Positions 23,161 through 35,250 of a stretch of DNA of 64,000 nt are shown here, piece after piece. The stretch covers positions 7,095,501 through 7,159,500 of the forward strand of contig OX463809.1 of the NCBI GenBank assembly GCA_949825045.1, given 5' to 3'. The notes under the pieces were generated by a model that was not told where the DNA came from, made no database searches, and was given only the letters and a program-made list of their open reading frames with translations. This DNA comes from Argyresthia goedartella (lineage: Eukaryota > Arthropoda > Insecta > Lepidoptera > Argyresthiidae). Made by a program: the position numbers and the translations under genes. The number at the start of each line of letters is the position of its first letter. Position 1 is the first letter of the stretch.

Positions 23161-24964
23161 CGCGTCCCTAAAAAAAGGGCAGACTGGCGGACAGACAGGC
23201 AAACATTTGTATACGGAACCTTAGAAATGGAACTAAACAATTTGCTCAGGAATGTGACGGATCGGAATGCCCGCTTGGCCAGCGTTGTTTTTCTAACGCC
23301 GAAGATATGGCGGATTGTTTTACCTGATCCGGGAATTTGGGTTCTCGAAGCACGCGGTTCCTTGAATAATGCTGGTGTTTATAAACATTTAACATGGACT
23401 GTTTTGGGAACGATAAATTAGTGGTTTACCTACCTACCTTCCAATCGGTCGTAGTGAAGGTGCCTAATACATAATGGGTAGTTAGAAAAGATGCTTATAA
23501 GAAAGGAAGGGAGAAAAGGTACCGCAACCTAAAATAAACCACATTGTTTTTCGTCACTCTGTGGCGGGGAACGGTCTCAGATATCAAGGATGACGAATCT
23601 GGGAATGCTATGTTTAAGGAATTGAGAGAAACTAATCGATTTCACTTATCAGCAAGCAAGTATGGGGTTGGGAGGTGAAAATAACTAATAGAGGGTTGGC
23701 AAACGAAAGTAGAGACTGGAAAGGCGCGCCAAAATAAAAAATAAACTCGGAATGGCAACCCCATATTTACGATCTAGACTAGATGAACGCTCACTTATCT
23801 GAGCTGAACGAAAGAAACTAATTTTAGAATTATTTACATGGAAACCTATGAAATCTCGCACTCCTTCCTGCGATTCTAACGCGACGCGTATGGACCTTTA
23901 TTTGATTTTGATAGTTTTGACTTTTGTAATTTTGCTGTCATAACTGTCAAACTTTTTAAGATAAATAACTCCTATAATATAATAAGTCTCTACTTTAGTG
24001 AGCCAGATTCAACCATTGTTTTCGTCGGTACTTCAATGGCAAGCTACACAACCGTCTTAGGGAGTGACAAGTGTAACAGTTTTATGGCATTTTCGAGCCG
24101 TTTTTGAGATGAGGCGCCACCGTTACGCGGTCACGGCGCCCGCGCAGTTACGGTCCTACGTGGCTGCCTCTTGTGATTAGCAGCTGCTGAGTCTGCGATA
24201 ACATCAGGTTCCTCATATTGTTACATGTGGGCTCCTCGCAAGACGAATGGGTCGCTGCGTAATCATGTCAAGTAAAATTATCATGGTGTCAAAAGTAGCT
24301 CGAAATGGTTCCCCTAATATAATTAATAACACATGGCTGGAGTCACGAACTTAGCTAGACACACTGCCGTGTGACTTGATATCAAATGTTGGCATGGCTA
24401 CCAACTCAGAGTTTGGCTGACAGGCTGACTGACAGTCACTCACTTGAGCACCATTTTGTGCATTCAGCTATTGAATACGCCTGTCTCGATATCATATACG
24501 ATGATATAACTGGACAATCTGGTGTTATACTGCAGACGTACAACATTATTGTCTAATTTACGATTATGATAGCAAACACAATTTTGTTTTCACATTGCAA
24601 ACTGTTACGCAAGTCTGTAGGCTGGGCTAGCACTTGTAGTAGTAAACTATTATCGAATTCACCTTGAAGTAATAAAATTGACCGAGTGCCTGCCAGCAAA
24701 ACTGCGTTCATACACTCGCGCTATAACTGCTCATTTCTGCTACATTCTTAATATAGCTTGCCTTTGTGTACAATATGAGCTGTCAAGGCAAGTAATTACG
24801 GAGGCATCTAGTACATTCATTATCATATTTACCCGAGGTTATCGTCTTAGGCAAATGTAGGTACAAAAGTCCGCTACGTTAGTTTTGGTGGAATAGAATA
24901 CCCTATCATAGTGATTTTGTATGTGTCGTATTAATATAAATCACGTTTGCAGCTTCAGACACTA
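23161..24964. other. Unannotated region
   Basis: Intronic sequence if the gene model holds. A GC-richer patch at about 24105-24245 contains several cgcc/ggcg words but no convincing exon. Confidence 0.35.
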
Positions 24965-26348
24965 CAAATCAAATCAAAATGTCTTTATTACTGTAGATAT
25001 TTACATATAATTCGTCATTTTTGCCTCTTCTCTAGGTACATCGGTTCACTGTGGGAGTAGAATGGCGTAGAAACTACCACACAGATTCAATTTGAGATCT
25101 CTTTTAAAAATTGGTTGTGTTTAACTAATACAATGTTTACAATATTAATTATGATATATAATAAGCAGGAATAAATATTTGCACAATTATTAACAGCGAG
25201 TTCTGTGTTGAGTTAAATTAACCACGTTATCTTGAACATTGTAATATCCCTTTCTAGACAAAGTTGCTTTTACTTGGTTTTTAAATTACCCAGATGGTAA
25301 TTTCAAAATCTCGAGAAGGAGAGGGAGTAAGAATTGCTAACTTTCGTGAGTCTTAACCGTGGCGCAACTAGTCTGTGATAATTTCTTAGGTTAATTTTAC
25401 AGCTATCGCTAAATTTGGAAAATGTTGTGACCTTCTTGCGCACATATACTATATTTTCGAAAATTAATTGACAACAAGATACCACAGGACATGACACTAT
25501 GAAATTTAACTAAAATAGACCAGCCTAGCTGTAGCCACATCCGTGTTTTGTCTGATGTTCCTCACACAGTAAGCCGCAAAACTTAATCTACTAGCTAATT
25601 TATCGACGACCCGAATGGCCGAGTCGGCAGTGACCCTGCCTTCGAAATCAAGGGTCCCGGGTTCGAGTCCCGGTGGGGGCAAATATTTGTTTGACGAGAA
25701 CGGATGTTTGTACCCTAGTCATGGTTGTTTATCTATCTAAGTATAATATTTATCTATATAAGTATGTGTATCGTTGTCTAGTACCCAAGATACAGGGAAT
25801 CCTAGTTTGGGGCTAGATCAATGTGTGTAAATAGTGTCCAAAGTATTATCTATGTGGGGTCCCTGCTGCAATTTGATATCAATGTTTATTCAAACACAAT
25901 GGTTAACACTAAACTGGTCTCAACTTGCCTGACATTTGGAAGTGAGAATTTGATACTTACACTTTGTTTTACCAGCGTTTAACAATCAATTATTAACTCT
26001 GAACCGATTCAAGGCTGAAGTCAATACATCATTAACATCATCAAAATCTTCTTTTTATCTTAAAATTTTGAAGACTAGTGAAGTATCATCAGCAAACAAC
26101 ACTATGTCAGACAATTTCTCCACCATAAAAGACAGATCGTTAATATATACCAGGTATAAGAAAGGGCCTAATATGCAACCTTGTGGAACGCCGTTTTTTA
26201 CACCCGATCTATCAGATTCAAAACCGTTGCCTGCTTTTTGAATTCTATTGCTTAAGTATGATCTAAGTAGAACCAACGCTTTATTTCTAACTCCGTAATG
26301 ATTTAATTTATTTAATTTCATTAGAAGCATGTCATGATAACGTATCAT
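24965..26348 (-). pseudogene. Jockey-like LINE ORF2 remnant with 3' UTR, interrupted by a SINE
   Basis: On the minus strand, 26348-26055 encodes reverse transcriptase motifs: YLSNRIQKA, GVPQGCILGPFLYLVYINDL and FADDTSLVF (the FADD catalytic pair). After an in-frame TAA it continues with DDVNDVLTSALNRF, a TGA and a frameshift, then KFSLPNVRQVETS and KLQQGPHI. A SINE interrupts it (25605-25849). Beyond that come SRLSFAAYCVRNIRQ and ARLVYFS, then 25497-25303 (ENIVYVRKK, FSKFSD, HRLVAPRLRLTKVSNS), and a 3' UTR that ends near 24966 in atttgatttg. The endonuclease half is missing. The C-terminal and UTR part matches 9244-9599, so both belong to one family. Confidence 0.85.
25605..25849 (+). repeat. 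tRNA-derived SINE, family 2, copy 1
   Basis: A tRNA-like head carries A box TGGCCGAGTCGG and B box GGTTCGAGTCCC. The body contains gagaacggatgtttg, a tatctatctaagtataat repeat and cctagtttggggctagatca, ending gtccaaagtattat. TTATC occurs at both edges, a likely short target duplication. It interrupts the LINE at 24965-26348 between the GPHI and SRLSFAAY motifs and is therefore younger than that insertion. Confidence 0.85.
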
Positions 26349-27894
26349 GATGGCATGGTGTATACCAATAGTTAGTACATATATAGTTCCGAGCTATCAA
26401 CTAACATAGTTAAATTAACAAATTGTCTTCTTCATAATCTCTTTTAGGCATCGAATGAGGTCCAGTACACCTTAACAGTTGCGACCTAAGAAGTAGAGTT
26501 AAGTTTCGTAGTCTACATTTTTTCCAAACAAAAAAAAACAACAAACAATTCTCGGCTTTTTGCAGAATATCTAGAATTCTCCACTCCATATGTATGAATC
26601 CAGTCATTGACTACATCTCCATTCCAAATCTGGCGTCGCCGATGTCACTCGTCAAGCCGACGACGACGCAAACGCAACCGGTCGATTTGAAATCGAACGC
26701 CCATTCAAGGATGACGACCAACGCCCATTTCATATCGTAACGCAACTCTAGTTACAATATTTAATACAAATACAACTTGAAAACATAGCTAGAACCTGTG
26801 GCTGAAACGTACTATTGGGATACACTTTTCTACCTATGTTGGCTGTGTAGTCTTGTAAGATTGTAACTGGTTGCTTTACGAAATAGGAAACAGCTCAGCG
26901 GCGGCGGCGCGGCGCGGCGGGGTGGGGCGGCGCGGGCGCAGGAATCCCGACGAGAAATCGCCGCGGGGTGAATAATTTATTGTAACAACTGCAACCAATG
27001 ATAACTGCAACTGTAACTTTGCGCATTTCACTACGTTTAAAACTGTCTCTTACTTTTGTTCTATTGCGGAATATAAATCATTATCTCATCCTTCCCTACT
27101 TGGTTTGCTGGGATGGTTTATATTGTTAGAGATAAGCTCGCTTTTGCACACTATTTTTATGATATTACTTGTTCTGTGTTTTTTTTTTGTAAGCAAAATA
27201 GAAGTTATGAATTGTGAAAATATACATTAGAGTTTTAAGATGGAACGGTATGGTAGAGCGCCAAAATTTTACTACGGCTGTGCACCCTATAAATATGGAA
27301 TTCATGTACGGATGGGAAGAATAGGAAACCTCCTAAACAAGTTCTATGGAAGGAGAGTTGATGGACAATCTCTATTAGTGGAAAGACACAATAAGAAGAA
27401 GTATCGACGAAATAGCTTCTCAAAAGAGCACAGTTACAAGCTGCATTCAGCTGATGGTGCCAAAAGAGATACCGCCTTCTCTATCAAACTGCCTCCACAC
27501 CCATAGTCTGTCCATGTCTCAAGAGCAGGATGCTATAAACGAAACTACGAGTACAGTACCTTTAGACACCTTCTACATGTTTATTGATACTGGCGGCACA
27601 TACATTTATTCATGAAACAGCCGTAACAAAAGCTAGTAGAACCGGTTGATAAAAGTCATATAGTACGTATGTACGATAGGCAGGTAGGCATGCGCCAATT
27701 AATCCGTAAGTCGAGGACAAGAGCTGGATTGTACGGAATAGTGCACTGCACGTCAAGCTACCTACACTACATACATCGCACTTAAAAACTTATGGACTGA
27801 GATGAGGTACTGTTGGAGAATTAACCTCATCCGTTATTCTTTCCGGAGTAACATAACATGTTAGCTAATATAATAGTAGTTTAAGTGACTGATA
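26349..27894. other. Intronic sequence around a short CpG-dense block
   Basis: Mostly AT-rich. Apart from the GC island listed separately, a 40-codon minus-strand frame with a hydrophobic start (26739-26617) and an 88-codon plus frame (27240-27506) are open, neither recognised. Confidence 0.35.
26890..26966. promoter_or_regulatory. Short CpG-dense island within intron 1
   Basis: About 75 bp made almost wholly of gcg/cgg/ggc words (for example cagcggcggcggcgcggcgc), in otherwise AT-rich sequence. In this window such density otherwise occurs only in the large exon, the presumed promoter at 43955-44085 and the BEL LTRs. It could be an alternative promoter of the minus-strand gene or a promoter for a small transcript. 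No TATA box or exon is evident. Confidence 0.3.
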
Positions 27895-28155
27895 CAAAAT
27901 GGAGGGCATTAAAACTCGAGAGGGGTTATTCACGGCACGGCACGGCATCACTGCATAAATCACGTATTCTTTGTTTCATCACCTTCCTTATCGAATTGTT
28001 TTAAGTGTTACAAACAGCAAATAGTTATTAAAGTGAGAAGTGTAAGTTTTGGAATATTACCTACAATGGTTCGTTATTGTACTGTTTGTATGAACAATAC
28101 GAGGAAAAGAAAAGATATTTCATACTTCAATTATCCCAAGGAGTCTACTAGTTAA
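27895..28155 (+). mobile_element. 5' end of a THAP-domain (P-like) transposon
   Basis: It starts GTGACTGATACAAAATGGAG plus GGCATTAAAACTCGAGAG, which matches the terminus of the 121-bp MITE at 21482, and runs into a short leader and the THAP-like coding start at 28066. The right-hand part of the element is not found in the window, so this is a fragment. Confidence 0.6.
28066..28155 (+). pseudogene. THAP-domain N-terminus, truncated
   Basis: A 29-codon frame, too short for routine ORF calling, begins MVRYCTVCMNNTRKRKDISY and continues FNYPKES before a stop. THAP zinc-finger domains start with Met-x3-Cys-x2-4-Cys and have an F-x-F/Y-P segment about 25 residues in, as here. The later C-x2-H and AVPTIF parts are absent, so the zinc site is incomplete. 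THAP domains bind DNA in P-element-type transposases, which fits the terminal repeat just upstream. It could instead be a host-derived THAP exon, but the MITE-like terminus argues for a transposon. Confidence 0.55.
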
Positions 28156-30350
28156 TGAATATCAGATAATAACTATCGCACAAACCGTGTTATTTAGTTA
28201 GGTAGGTAATTGTTATTAGTATTTTATTACATAACTAATTGGGTGAATCTACAAATATTTTGTTGTTTGGTTTCCGAATAGTCATTTTCATATGCTTATA
28301 TTCACGGCTATATTCCCATAATGGGGTAGCCAGAGCTGCAGGATCACATAAGCAATCCTACAGCTCCGTTCAGCAATTTATTTTATTCTCTTTTGTCATC
28401 TCTACTAATCTATTTATCTATTTAGATAAGAATTTTGCACGATCCTTCAAAGGTTTGTTTCTGTTCCTATTCTCTAACTAATTCATGTGCCTAAAGTTTC
28501 GGCAGGTATCAGTGACGTTATAATTAATGCTTAGTTGGATATAGTCTAACTGAGTATAACAAAAATTATTAATTGCCCGGCACTTTGATAATGCTACCAA
28601 TCTAAAAGTTTACATGGACAATATTGTTGTAAAGTTATACTTTTTTACCTGGCAACTTCATATAATAAGTACAGTGAAATTTGGAGTGATTTGCACGCAT
28701 CAGCTTTAAGCTACCATTGCATTATAAATAATAATAAACATAAACTTCGCAGTGGTCCCAAGGGATTCCTTTGGTTATCTCCTATCTGCTAACGCTTGAA
28801 ATGTACAAATAACAGATGAGTCTAGTTGATCCAAAAAAATCCGTTACAACACCAGATTTGAACAGGGAACCCAGGTGCAATATATCAATATTTATTTTAG
28901 CTAACATGCTATGTTACTGCTGGTCGAATAACGGATGAGAAAATATTCCACATGTACCGATCACAGACCATTCGGTTATTTAGCTATGCAGTCTAATCTC
29001 TCGGACGCTCATTGTTGCATTGCTCGGCGTGGTTGGCGTGAGATTGTGTGTTTCGCGGGGAAACAGCCACGCACAATATATATAAAATAGAATATACTTG
29101 ATCTGACGGTGAACTCAAGCGGTGAAGCAAGGAAAACTCGGGCGCGCCCGGGGCCCATAATCGGAGCCAGGTCATAGGTCTACGGAAGACCCCGTCAGGT
29201 GAGTGCGTAGAGCGTGGTGTATCTCCCCCGTTGGAGACTCACGACAGTGAGCAGCAGCCATATGGCGTAAGTCGTCTGAGCTATGAACTTGCACCAGCTT
29301 CATCTGTCAAATTGGTATCACGCAAGTATAGCATAAAGTAAGCATAATGGAGGCCAAACCCAAGCTCATTGAATGAAGCCTAGAAGCCTTCGGTGATACC
29401 CCGCAATCGATGAAATTGTACGAGCATGAGATGAACAATAGACACACGCTATGAACTTCAGAGAGTTACGCCATAAGGCTGCAGAAGTTCTAGCTGCCTA
29501 CTGGGCCCGCAGTGTGACCGCTGCCCTGAGCTCATTATCTACATGTAGTTCCATGCGTGGAACTTGGGGCCAGCATGATACTTCTGACTGTCTGTCTGAT
29601 TTGTCTGACAGCCGAGCCTCAGCCACCCTGTGTGGAAAAAGGCGTAACGTTGACGTTTGTTTGTTTTGTCTTACTTGGGCCAGGTCGCTTAGGTAATTCC
29701 AGGTACAGGCAATTCCATATTTTCTAGAAAACTAATTGGAAGGGGGAAGGTTCACTTGTTGCACTTTTGTAGATACCTACTCGTTAGTGTGATTTATTGT
29801 AATAATGATTAGTTATTACACTAACGCGTGAAATGAATTTCAAAACAAACAAAATATAATAATGACTGGTGCAATCTCCATTGCGTAAAAGAAACTCCAG
29901 TAGGTACCTACACATATTCATACCTACTACGTAACATCACGCACGATACAAATTCGTTTTAATTTTAAACAGTAGGCATCCTATCAATATTCATAATGCG
30001 AGGTCGGCGTGTGTCAAAAGATTTGAGGTTTTTGAACTCATCATCAGCAACTGGTCAAGTTCATGTTCACAATTTCACATACACAAATGACATTGGTCAT
30101 TATTACGGACATGACGATTCTACACCAACATAAAAATGCTAGGCTGGCCTGTCCTCGCAAAATTGACCAAGTAGGTGGAACCTATTCAAGAGCATGTAGG
30201 TATGTATGTTTTTTTGGCATAGGCTAAAATATTAAATCAAAATATCTGACTGAAAAGATATTTTGTTTCCAACACTTCATTTTGCGCAGAGTAGGTAACA
30301 CGTTTTTAATTCCCACTTGCCAGGAAAATTGACGTTTATTTTATCTTCTA
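28156..30350. other. Unannotated intronic region
   Basis: A GC-richer stretch at about 29140-29700 is open on both strands for 60-80 codons (29451-29696 plus; minus around 29640-29490) without a recognised family. A small imperfect hairpin with gttagtgt/acactaac arms lies at 29784-29826. Confidence 0.35.
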
Positions 30351-30374
30351 GGGGGGGGGGGGGGGGGGGGGGGG
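30351..30374 (+). repeat. Homopolymer of 24 G
   Basis: An uninterrupted run of 24 G, flanked by tctta and cagcag. It is far longer than other G or C runs in the window apart from the 16-C run at 40333. It could form quadruplex structures or be a sequencing artefact in length. Confidence 0.85.
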
Positions 30375-30671
30375 CAGCAGTCCCTGCTATGCTATGATAA
30401 TAATAATAATTGCATAAATTAAAATATATGCGGAATTTATTTTTAAATTCCCATTAAATGCCTATTATTTACATGTTGCTATTTTTTTTCAAACTCAATT
30501 TTACTCAGATTTCTCGCGACATTTTTCGAATATTATTAACACAAATTTCTCCATAAGTAGGTATATCGTTCATGGAATTCATAACTACCTACATACTTTG
30601 GTTTGTAATAATTTACTCTATCGATTGACATTGTTTTCATCTCTAGCCGCAAAAATCAAGATTTTTCAAAG

Positions 30672-30923
30672 TATAATAATAATACCTTGGACACTATTTA
30701 CACACATTGATCTAGCCCCAAACTAGGATTCCCTGCATCTTGGGTACTAAACAACGATACACATACTTATATAGATAAATATTATACTTAGATAGATAAA
30801 CAACCATGACTAGGGTACAAACATCCGTTTTCATCAAACAAATATTTGCCCCTACCGGTACTCGAACCCGGAACCCTTTGCTTCATAGGCAGGGTCACTG
30901 CCGACTCGGCCATTCGCGTCGTC
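30672..30923 (-). repeat. SINE family 2, copy 2 (minus)
   Basis: Full-length reverse-strand copy. The tail (taataccttggacactattt on the plus strand) is at the left and the tRNA-like head (CCGACTCGGCCATTCGCGTC) at the right. The B-box region is slightly changed (actcgaacccgg). Confidence 0.85.
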
Positions 30924-30986
30924 TAGTAGGTATGCCTGTTTCGATACAAAAATGATAGAACCCTTTTATCGTAAATCTAGTGACGT

Positions 30987-31100
30987 AAGGACCTCTGCGG
31001 GGCGCTGCGGTTCGAAGCTCTCACTCCCAAGCGAAAGGTCCCGCGGCCGGGCTCGAATCCCGGCTGGGGATGAAGTCTTGGATGTTTATATGTGTGTGAG
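30987..31100 (+). repeat. SINE family 1, head and short body
   Basis: Diverged tRNA-like head (acctctgcggggcgctgcgg, then gctcgaatcccggctgggga) joined directly to cttggatgtttatatgtgtg. The A-rich linker of copy 4631-4867 is missing. The body stops where the foldback element at 31101 starts. Confidence 0.75.
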
Positions 31101-31248
31101 AGGCTGGAAAGTGAGCAATATATGGACAAGTGAGTTTGAGGAGGCCCTCCAAGAGACGAGTCCATCTATTGCACTTTTAGCCGAGACATTACACAGTGCT
31201 TTTCAGACATTACATAGGCCTCGCTATCTTTTGCTCCTTTCCAGCCTG
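31101..31248. mobile_element. Foldback element inserted in the SINE tail
   Basis: AGGCTGGAAAGTGAGCAA at the left is mirrored by TTGCTCCTTTCCAGCCTG at the right, with one or two mismatches in 17 bp. The 148-bp element has no coding sequence. It lies where the SINE body would continue, so it may have inserted there. Confidence 0.55.
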
Positions 31249-33721
31249 TTCAACAATGTACTCATTTATGGACATAAATACTAGGTATAATATACAATTA
31301 AAGCGGGGAAAATCGTGCGGAGTGCCACCTTTTCGCACTAGTGCTTTATACTTTTCAGTTAATTTTTAACTCCGTCGTCAGCACGAAGCAGAGTAAAGTT
31401 TTACAAATTATTCAAGTAAATCCATATAAAAGGTACAATAAAATTTATTCTTCATTAAACGACTTATTAATTACTTTATATTTAAATTTTCGATAAATCA
31501 ATTGAAATATTCATAAAATATGTTTGGCCGAACGTATATTTCGCTCGGGCCTTTTGGCGATACGACGTGGCAGCTATTTGCACATGCGCAGTAGAATTTA
31601 GAATAAGCCCGCCATTTCACTAATTTCTTCTTAAGTTATTTTTTTTATTTCCTCTCACAATGCCTGGTAAAACGGTGTATGATACACGTGCGTTGGATGA
31701 TTTCCGCACTTGTAGCATAAATAGCAATTGTTCGTTTAAAGCACGCCAATACAGTGACTGTTGCACAGTTACGTTACGGTCATGCATCTGCAATAATAAA
31801 GCAAGGGAAATCTTAGACAATGGGTAATGCAGGAGCAGCTAATCATTGCAAACAATACTGGCACTAGGTATATATTTACGTAATGAAATGACCGGGTTTC
31901 CTGAAACAAATGTAAACTCTCGACAACGAATCATTATATGAATAGGATTTATTATCTCTATGTTTAAGTAATAGACTAACTATACGTAGGTAGTGTAATA
32001 TGTAGACCCTTAGTTTCTCATAAAATAACTTTTTCACAACTTAATTGTTCATTAGTTTTTAGAAAACGTTGATCATGTAACCAATATTCATGAGATTGTG
32101 ATATAATGACTGATGACCTGATACATGTATGTAGCTTGCTATTAATAAATAAGAACAAAGTAGGTAGGTAGCCAAGCATTGCTTAACATTTGTAGGTGGT
32201 GGGTGCGTGAGCAGCGAGATCTTTTTTAGTTAATAAATTTTTGTGTGGCGAGGTATCACCTCAATTATGTTATTGTTATATATATTTTTTTAACTATATG
32301 TGGTTGCTTATAATTAGCCTTTAGTTTATCATAGTTCAAAACTGTTTAATAATATAGCTGTAAGCTTCCCAGAAAAATAATAAAATAAAAATAAATAAAT
32401 TTATCTTAAAGCGTTTCACAGGGTAGAATACTTGGTCCTGAAACTCCTGAACAGCTTCGCTTATGCAATACCAATTTTGTCTTCTGTAATGTCGTCTCGT
32501 GATCTATTTGCATTAGCTCATTAGTAGAAGCTATGCATAATATAGTAAAGGCAGGCCAAGACGTTGGCGGTGGCGGCGGGTTGAACTGGACTGGACAAAA
32601 GTAGCCTAATAGTTTATTATCTGACAACAGAGTATCGTGCTCGTATTGTAAGACAGCCAATAAACTATGATAATAGTACATAGATAAAATAACAGGTCAC
32701 ACTGACATTGAACAAAGAACAACAACAACTTACTAAGAACTAACTAAGTAAATAAGAGCTTGTTACCACCCGATTTCTGTTTAACGGCTTACTGAAGTCA
32801 GTAAAATGTACATTTTCATCCGAAATCACCTAAATGTTCAGCAAAATTTTATAACATATTTTATACAAAAACTACTTGGGGTCGCCTCGTTCCGCAACGC
32901 ATCGCTTCGGCTCGGGTAGTATTAAAAAGGTATGACCTAACAAACCTAACTTTTATTTTTAGTATTTGGTCAGAAAGTGACCGATAGAAACCAAGGTTTT
33001 GTGAAACTATATGGGACACTAAATTTAGTGAACATTGGGAGTCACTAATATTGGTACACAATATATTTGTTACCGATTAGGGGAAAACATAAAGTTTTTT
33101 TTAAAGAATTATGGACGCTTAATCCTAGGGGTTTAAATAAAAGCTATCAAATAACATCCAACAATCTCGGTTTATGACAATTCCTAAGTTCATGAAGACG
33201 ACGTCGCACGCAACACATGGTAATTGTACGATTACGTGATAGAAATGCTCTGCATGGATGCACTTACAATTAAATTTTTACTTCGAAAAAGCAGTTCAAA
33301 GGTACCATAATCTAGACATCTGCTCAAAATAAAGTTACGAGGCATACTAGCTATTAGTGAACCCATTATTTGTTGAGTGCTCTATTCAACGTTAAACTCA
33401 GGATGGATGCTATGGATGGATAATAAATAATAATGTATTGTATAGTTCGTACATTCTGAATGGTTTCGTTATCTATAGAATTTGTAAATGTACGGATGTG
33501 AAAATGTATGGGAGGAGGAAGTGGAGCTATTAAGAGTATTGGGAATGCATGCCGTCAAAGAGTAAACTTTATGGATTGGAAAGTAAAGTCAAAAACGAAC
33601 GGAAGAAGATCGCGCTCTCTACCATCAAATTGTTTGAATAACAAACACATTGGTGCGTGATATAGACATGAGAGGAGTGGTCACTATTCCAGATTCCAGA
33701 AGAATTGTACGTCGTAAGTAA
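31249..33721. other. Unannotated intronic region
   Basis: AT-rich with short taggta-type runs. A few 60-90 codon frames show no recognisable domain. Confidence 0.4.
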
Positions 33722-33860
33722 ACTTTAAATATCCATAGCTGCAGCGATGGGCTAGCCCCCTGTCATGCAGAATGGACTAATTAATAATTGGCTTGACGTG
33801 GGCGCAACGATGCCTCTGCCAGCCCGTGCGAAAAAAGGCAAGACGCTGTGTTTGTTTCTT
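33722..33860 (+). repeat. Dispersed repeat family C, copy 2
   Basis: Same orientation as 23022-23160, with matching tccatagctgca, cgatgggctagcc, acgtgggcgcaac, tgcctctgccagcccg and ggcaagacg. Confidence 0.55.
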
Positions 33861-34945
33861 TTTATATTAGAAGGAATGATTTCTTCATTTCTATACCGAT
33901 CCTAATCTGGCAAATAACCAAAAAGTTACATAAACCTAAAAATAAGACACCGTAATAAAGTTTCTGTTTATCGTAACATCAAAGGCACTGTCAAACCTTC
34001 AGTCAGATGACGATATTGACTCTAGTGATCATGCAAATAAGACCATTGATCTGGGCTTTATGTGATGGCTGGTTGGTTTACAAGGTGGTTTGAACTATGC
34101 ACGGAACCAAAACGCGTTTCATAACTCCAGCTCGTTCGACCTAGTTTCAGGTAATTAGGCACATAGCTGTTCATTTTTAGGGTTCCGCGGATAACTTTAA
34201 CGTCCGCCTTTCACTCGACAAGTGCAATCAGCAATCAAATCGCTGAAGCTAAATCGAGCTAAATCGATGAAGAAAGGTTAATGGCTAAAGCGATTTGTTA
34301 ATTGTTTGGTCTTATTGTACCTACATATATATTTTGGTTACAGCATCAAAATAATGAAGCGTTGAAATGTTGGTATTACGAGGTTCTTCAATTCTTTGAA
34401 GTTTCTGACTTAGTTATTTATACTTTTTTTGAATGTGTGTTGGTTCTTTATTATTATTTTTACAAATAAATCCTTCATGAATAATTTCTACCTGTTTGAT
34501 ATCTATTTGTATTTGACCCAACAAGTCTTTTAAAACCTTCGTTACTGTCAAAGTTCCTCTTTTATTTTCAAAGTACTGGTTAACATAAAGTTAATGACCT
34601 CTCAAATGTCGTGTTGACTGAGTGACGGCATTGTTACACCTAGAACTAGGGTAAATAAACTGCGCAGAAGCAATATTGATAGAAATGTGGACTATCATGC
34701 ACACAGCTGCTAAACTGACCTCTATTATTTTATGATCGACAGAGTCTAATGCATGTAATACGTCAAATAAATAAAGGCTTTTGTCGTTGGCATTTCGTCA
34801 ACGTTACGAAATTTTTGCAGACTTCAGTATTGGGAGTATTTGGGACATCTTTATTAAAAATGCTTATGTGTAGTATTTAAACATATGGGTAGTATTTAAA
34901 ATTATGACTGTAAATCCAGTTTTTGCTTAGCAAAAATACCGGTTT

Positions 34946-35193
34946 CGCCTGACTAAATTACTGAATAGCGACAAAAATTTTGAATTGCGCGACTAGAAGT
35001 CTAAAAACAGCAACTTTAAATCCTTAATTTGTAACATAAAATATTGTTCTTACATGTACCACCTCGAAGTAAAAGGCGGCTTCGCTCACCCCCTTTGTCC
35101 TTAAGCTGTCCCGACGCACCACTTCGGCCAGACAGTCTTTATTTAACCAATAAGGGGTGGCAAAGCCATTCAGTAGTTTAGTCAGGCAATTCA
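34946..35193. repeat. Inverted-repeat element
   Basis: CGCCTGACTAAATTACTGAA at 34946 is matched in inverted orientation by TTCAGTAGTTTAGTCAGGCA at 35169, with two mismatches. The 248-bp interior has a GC-richer centre. Probably a small non-autonomous element; its true ends may lie slightly outside. Confidence 0.5.
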
Positions 35194-35250
35194 GTATTTT
35201 ATTAGCTCATTTCAGGAAATTCCGTTGTTCATGGTCATTCGCTTAGTATT

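Noticed and set aside
23077..23421. 114-codon plus-strand frame
   Set aside because: Starts inside dispersed repeat family C, and no protein family is recognised.
25605..25680. Stand-alone tRNA genes at the A-box/B-box sequences (also 4631, 30890, 36566)
   Set aside because: Each is followed by the same SINE body and occurs in several copies, so these are SINE heads rather than tRNA genes.
27240..27506. 88-codon plus-strand frame, considered as a piggyBac-like fragment
   Set aside because: The expected catalytic motifs and their spacing are not there; the resemblance was limited to a few residues.
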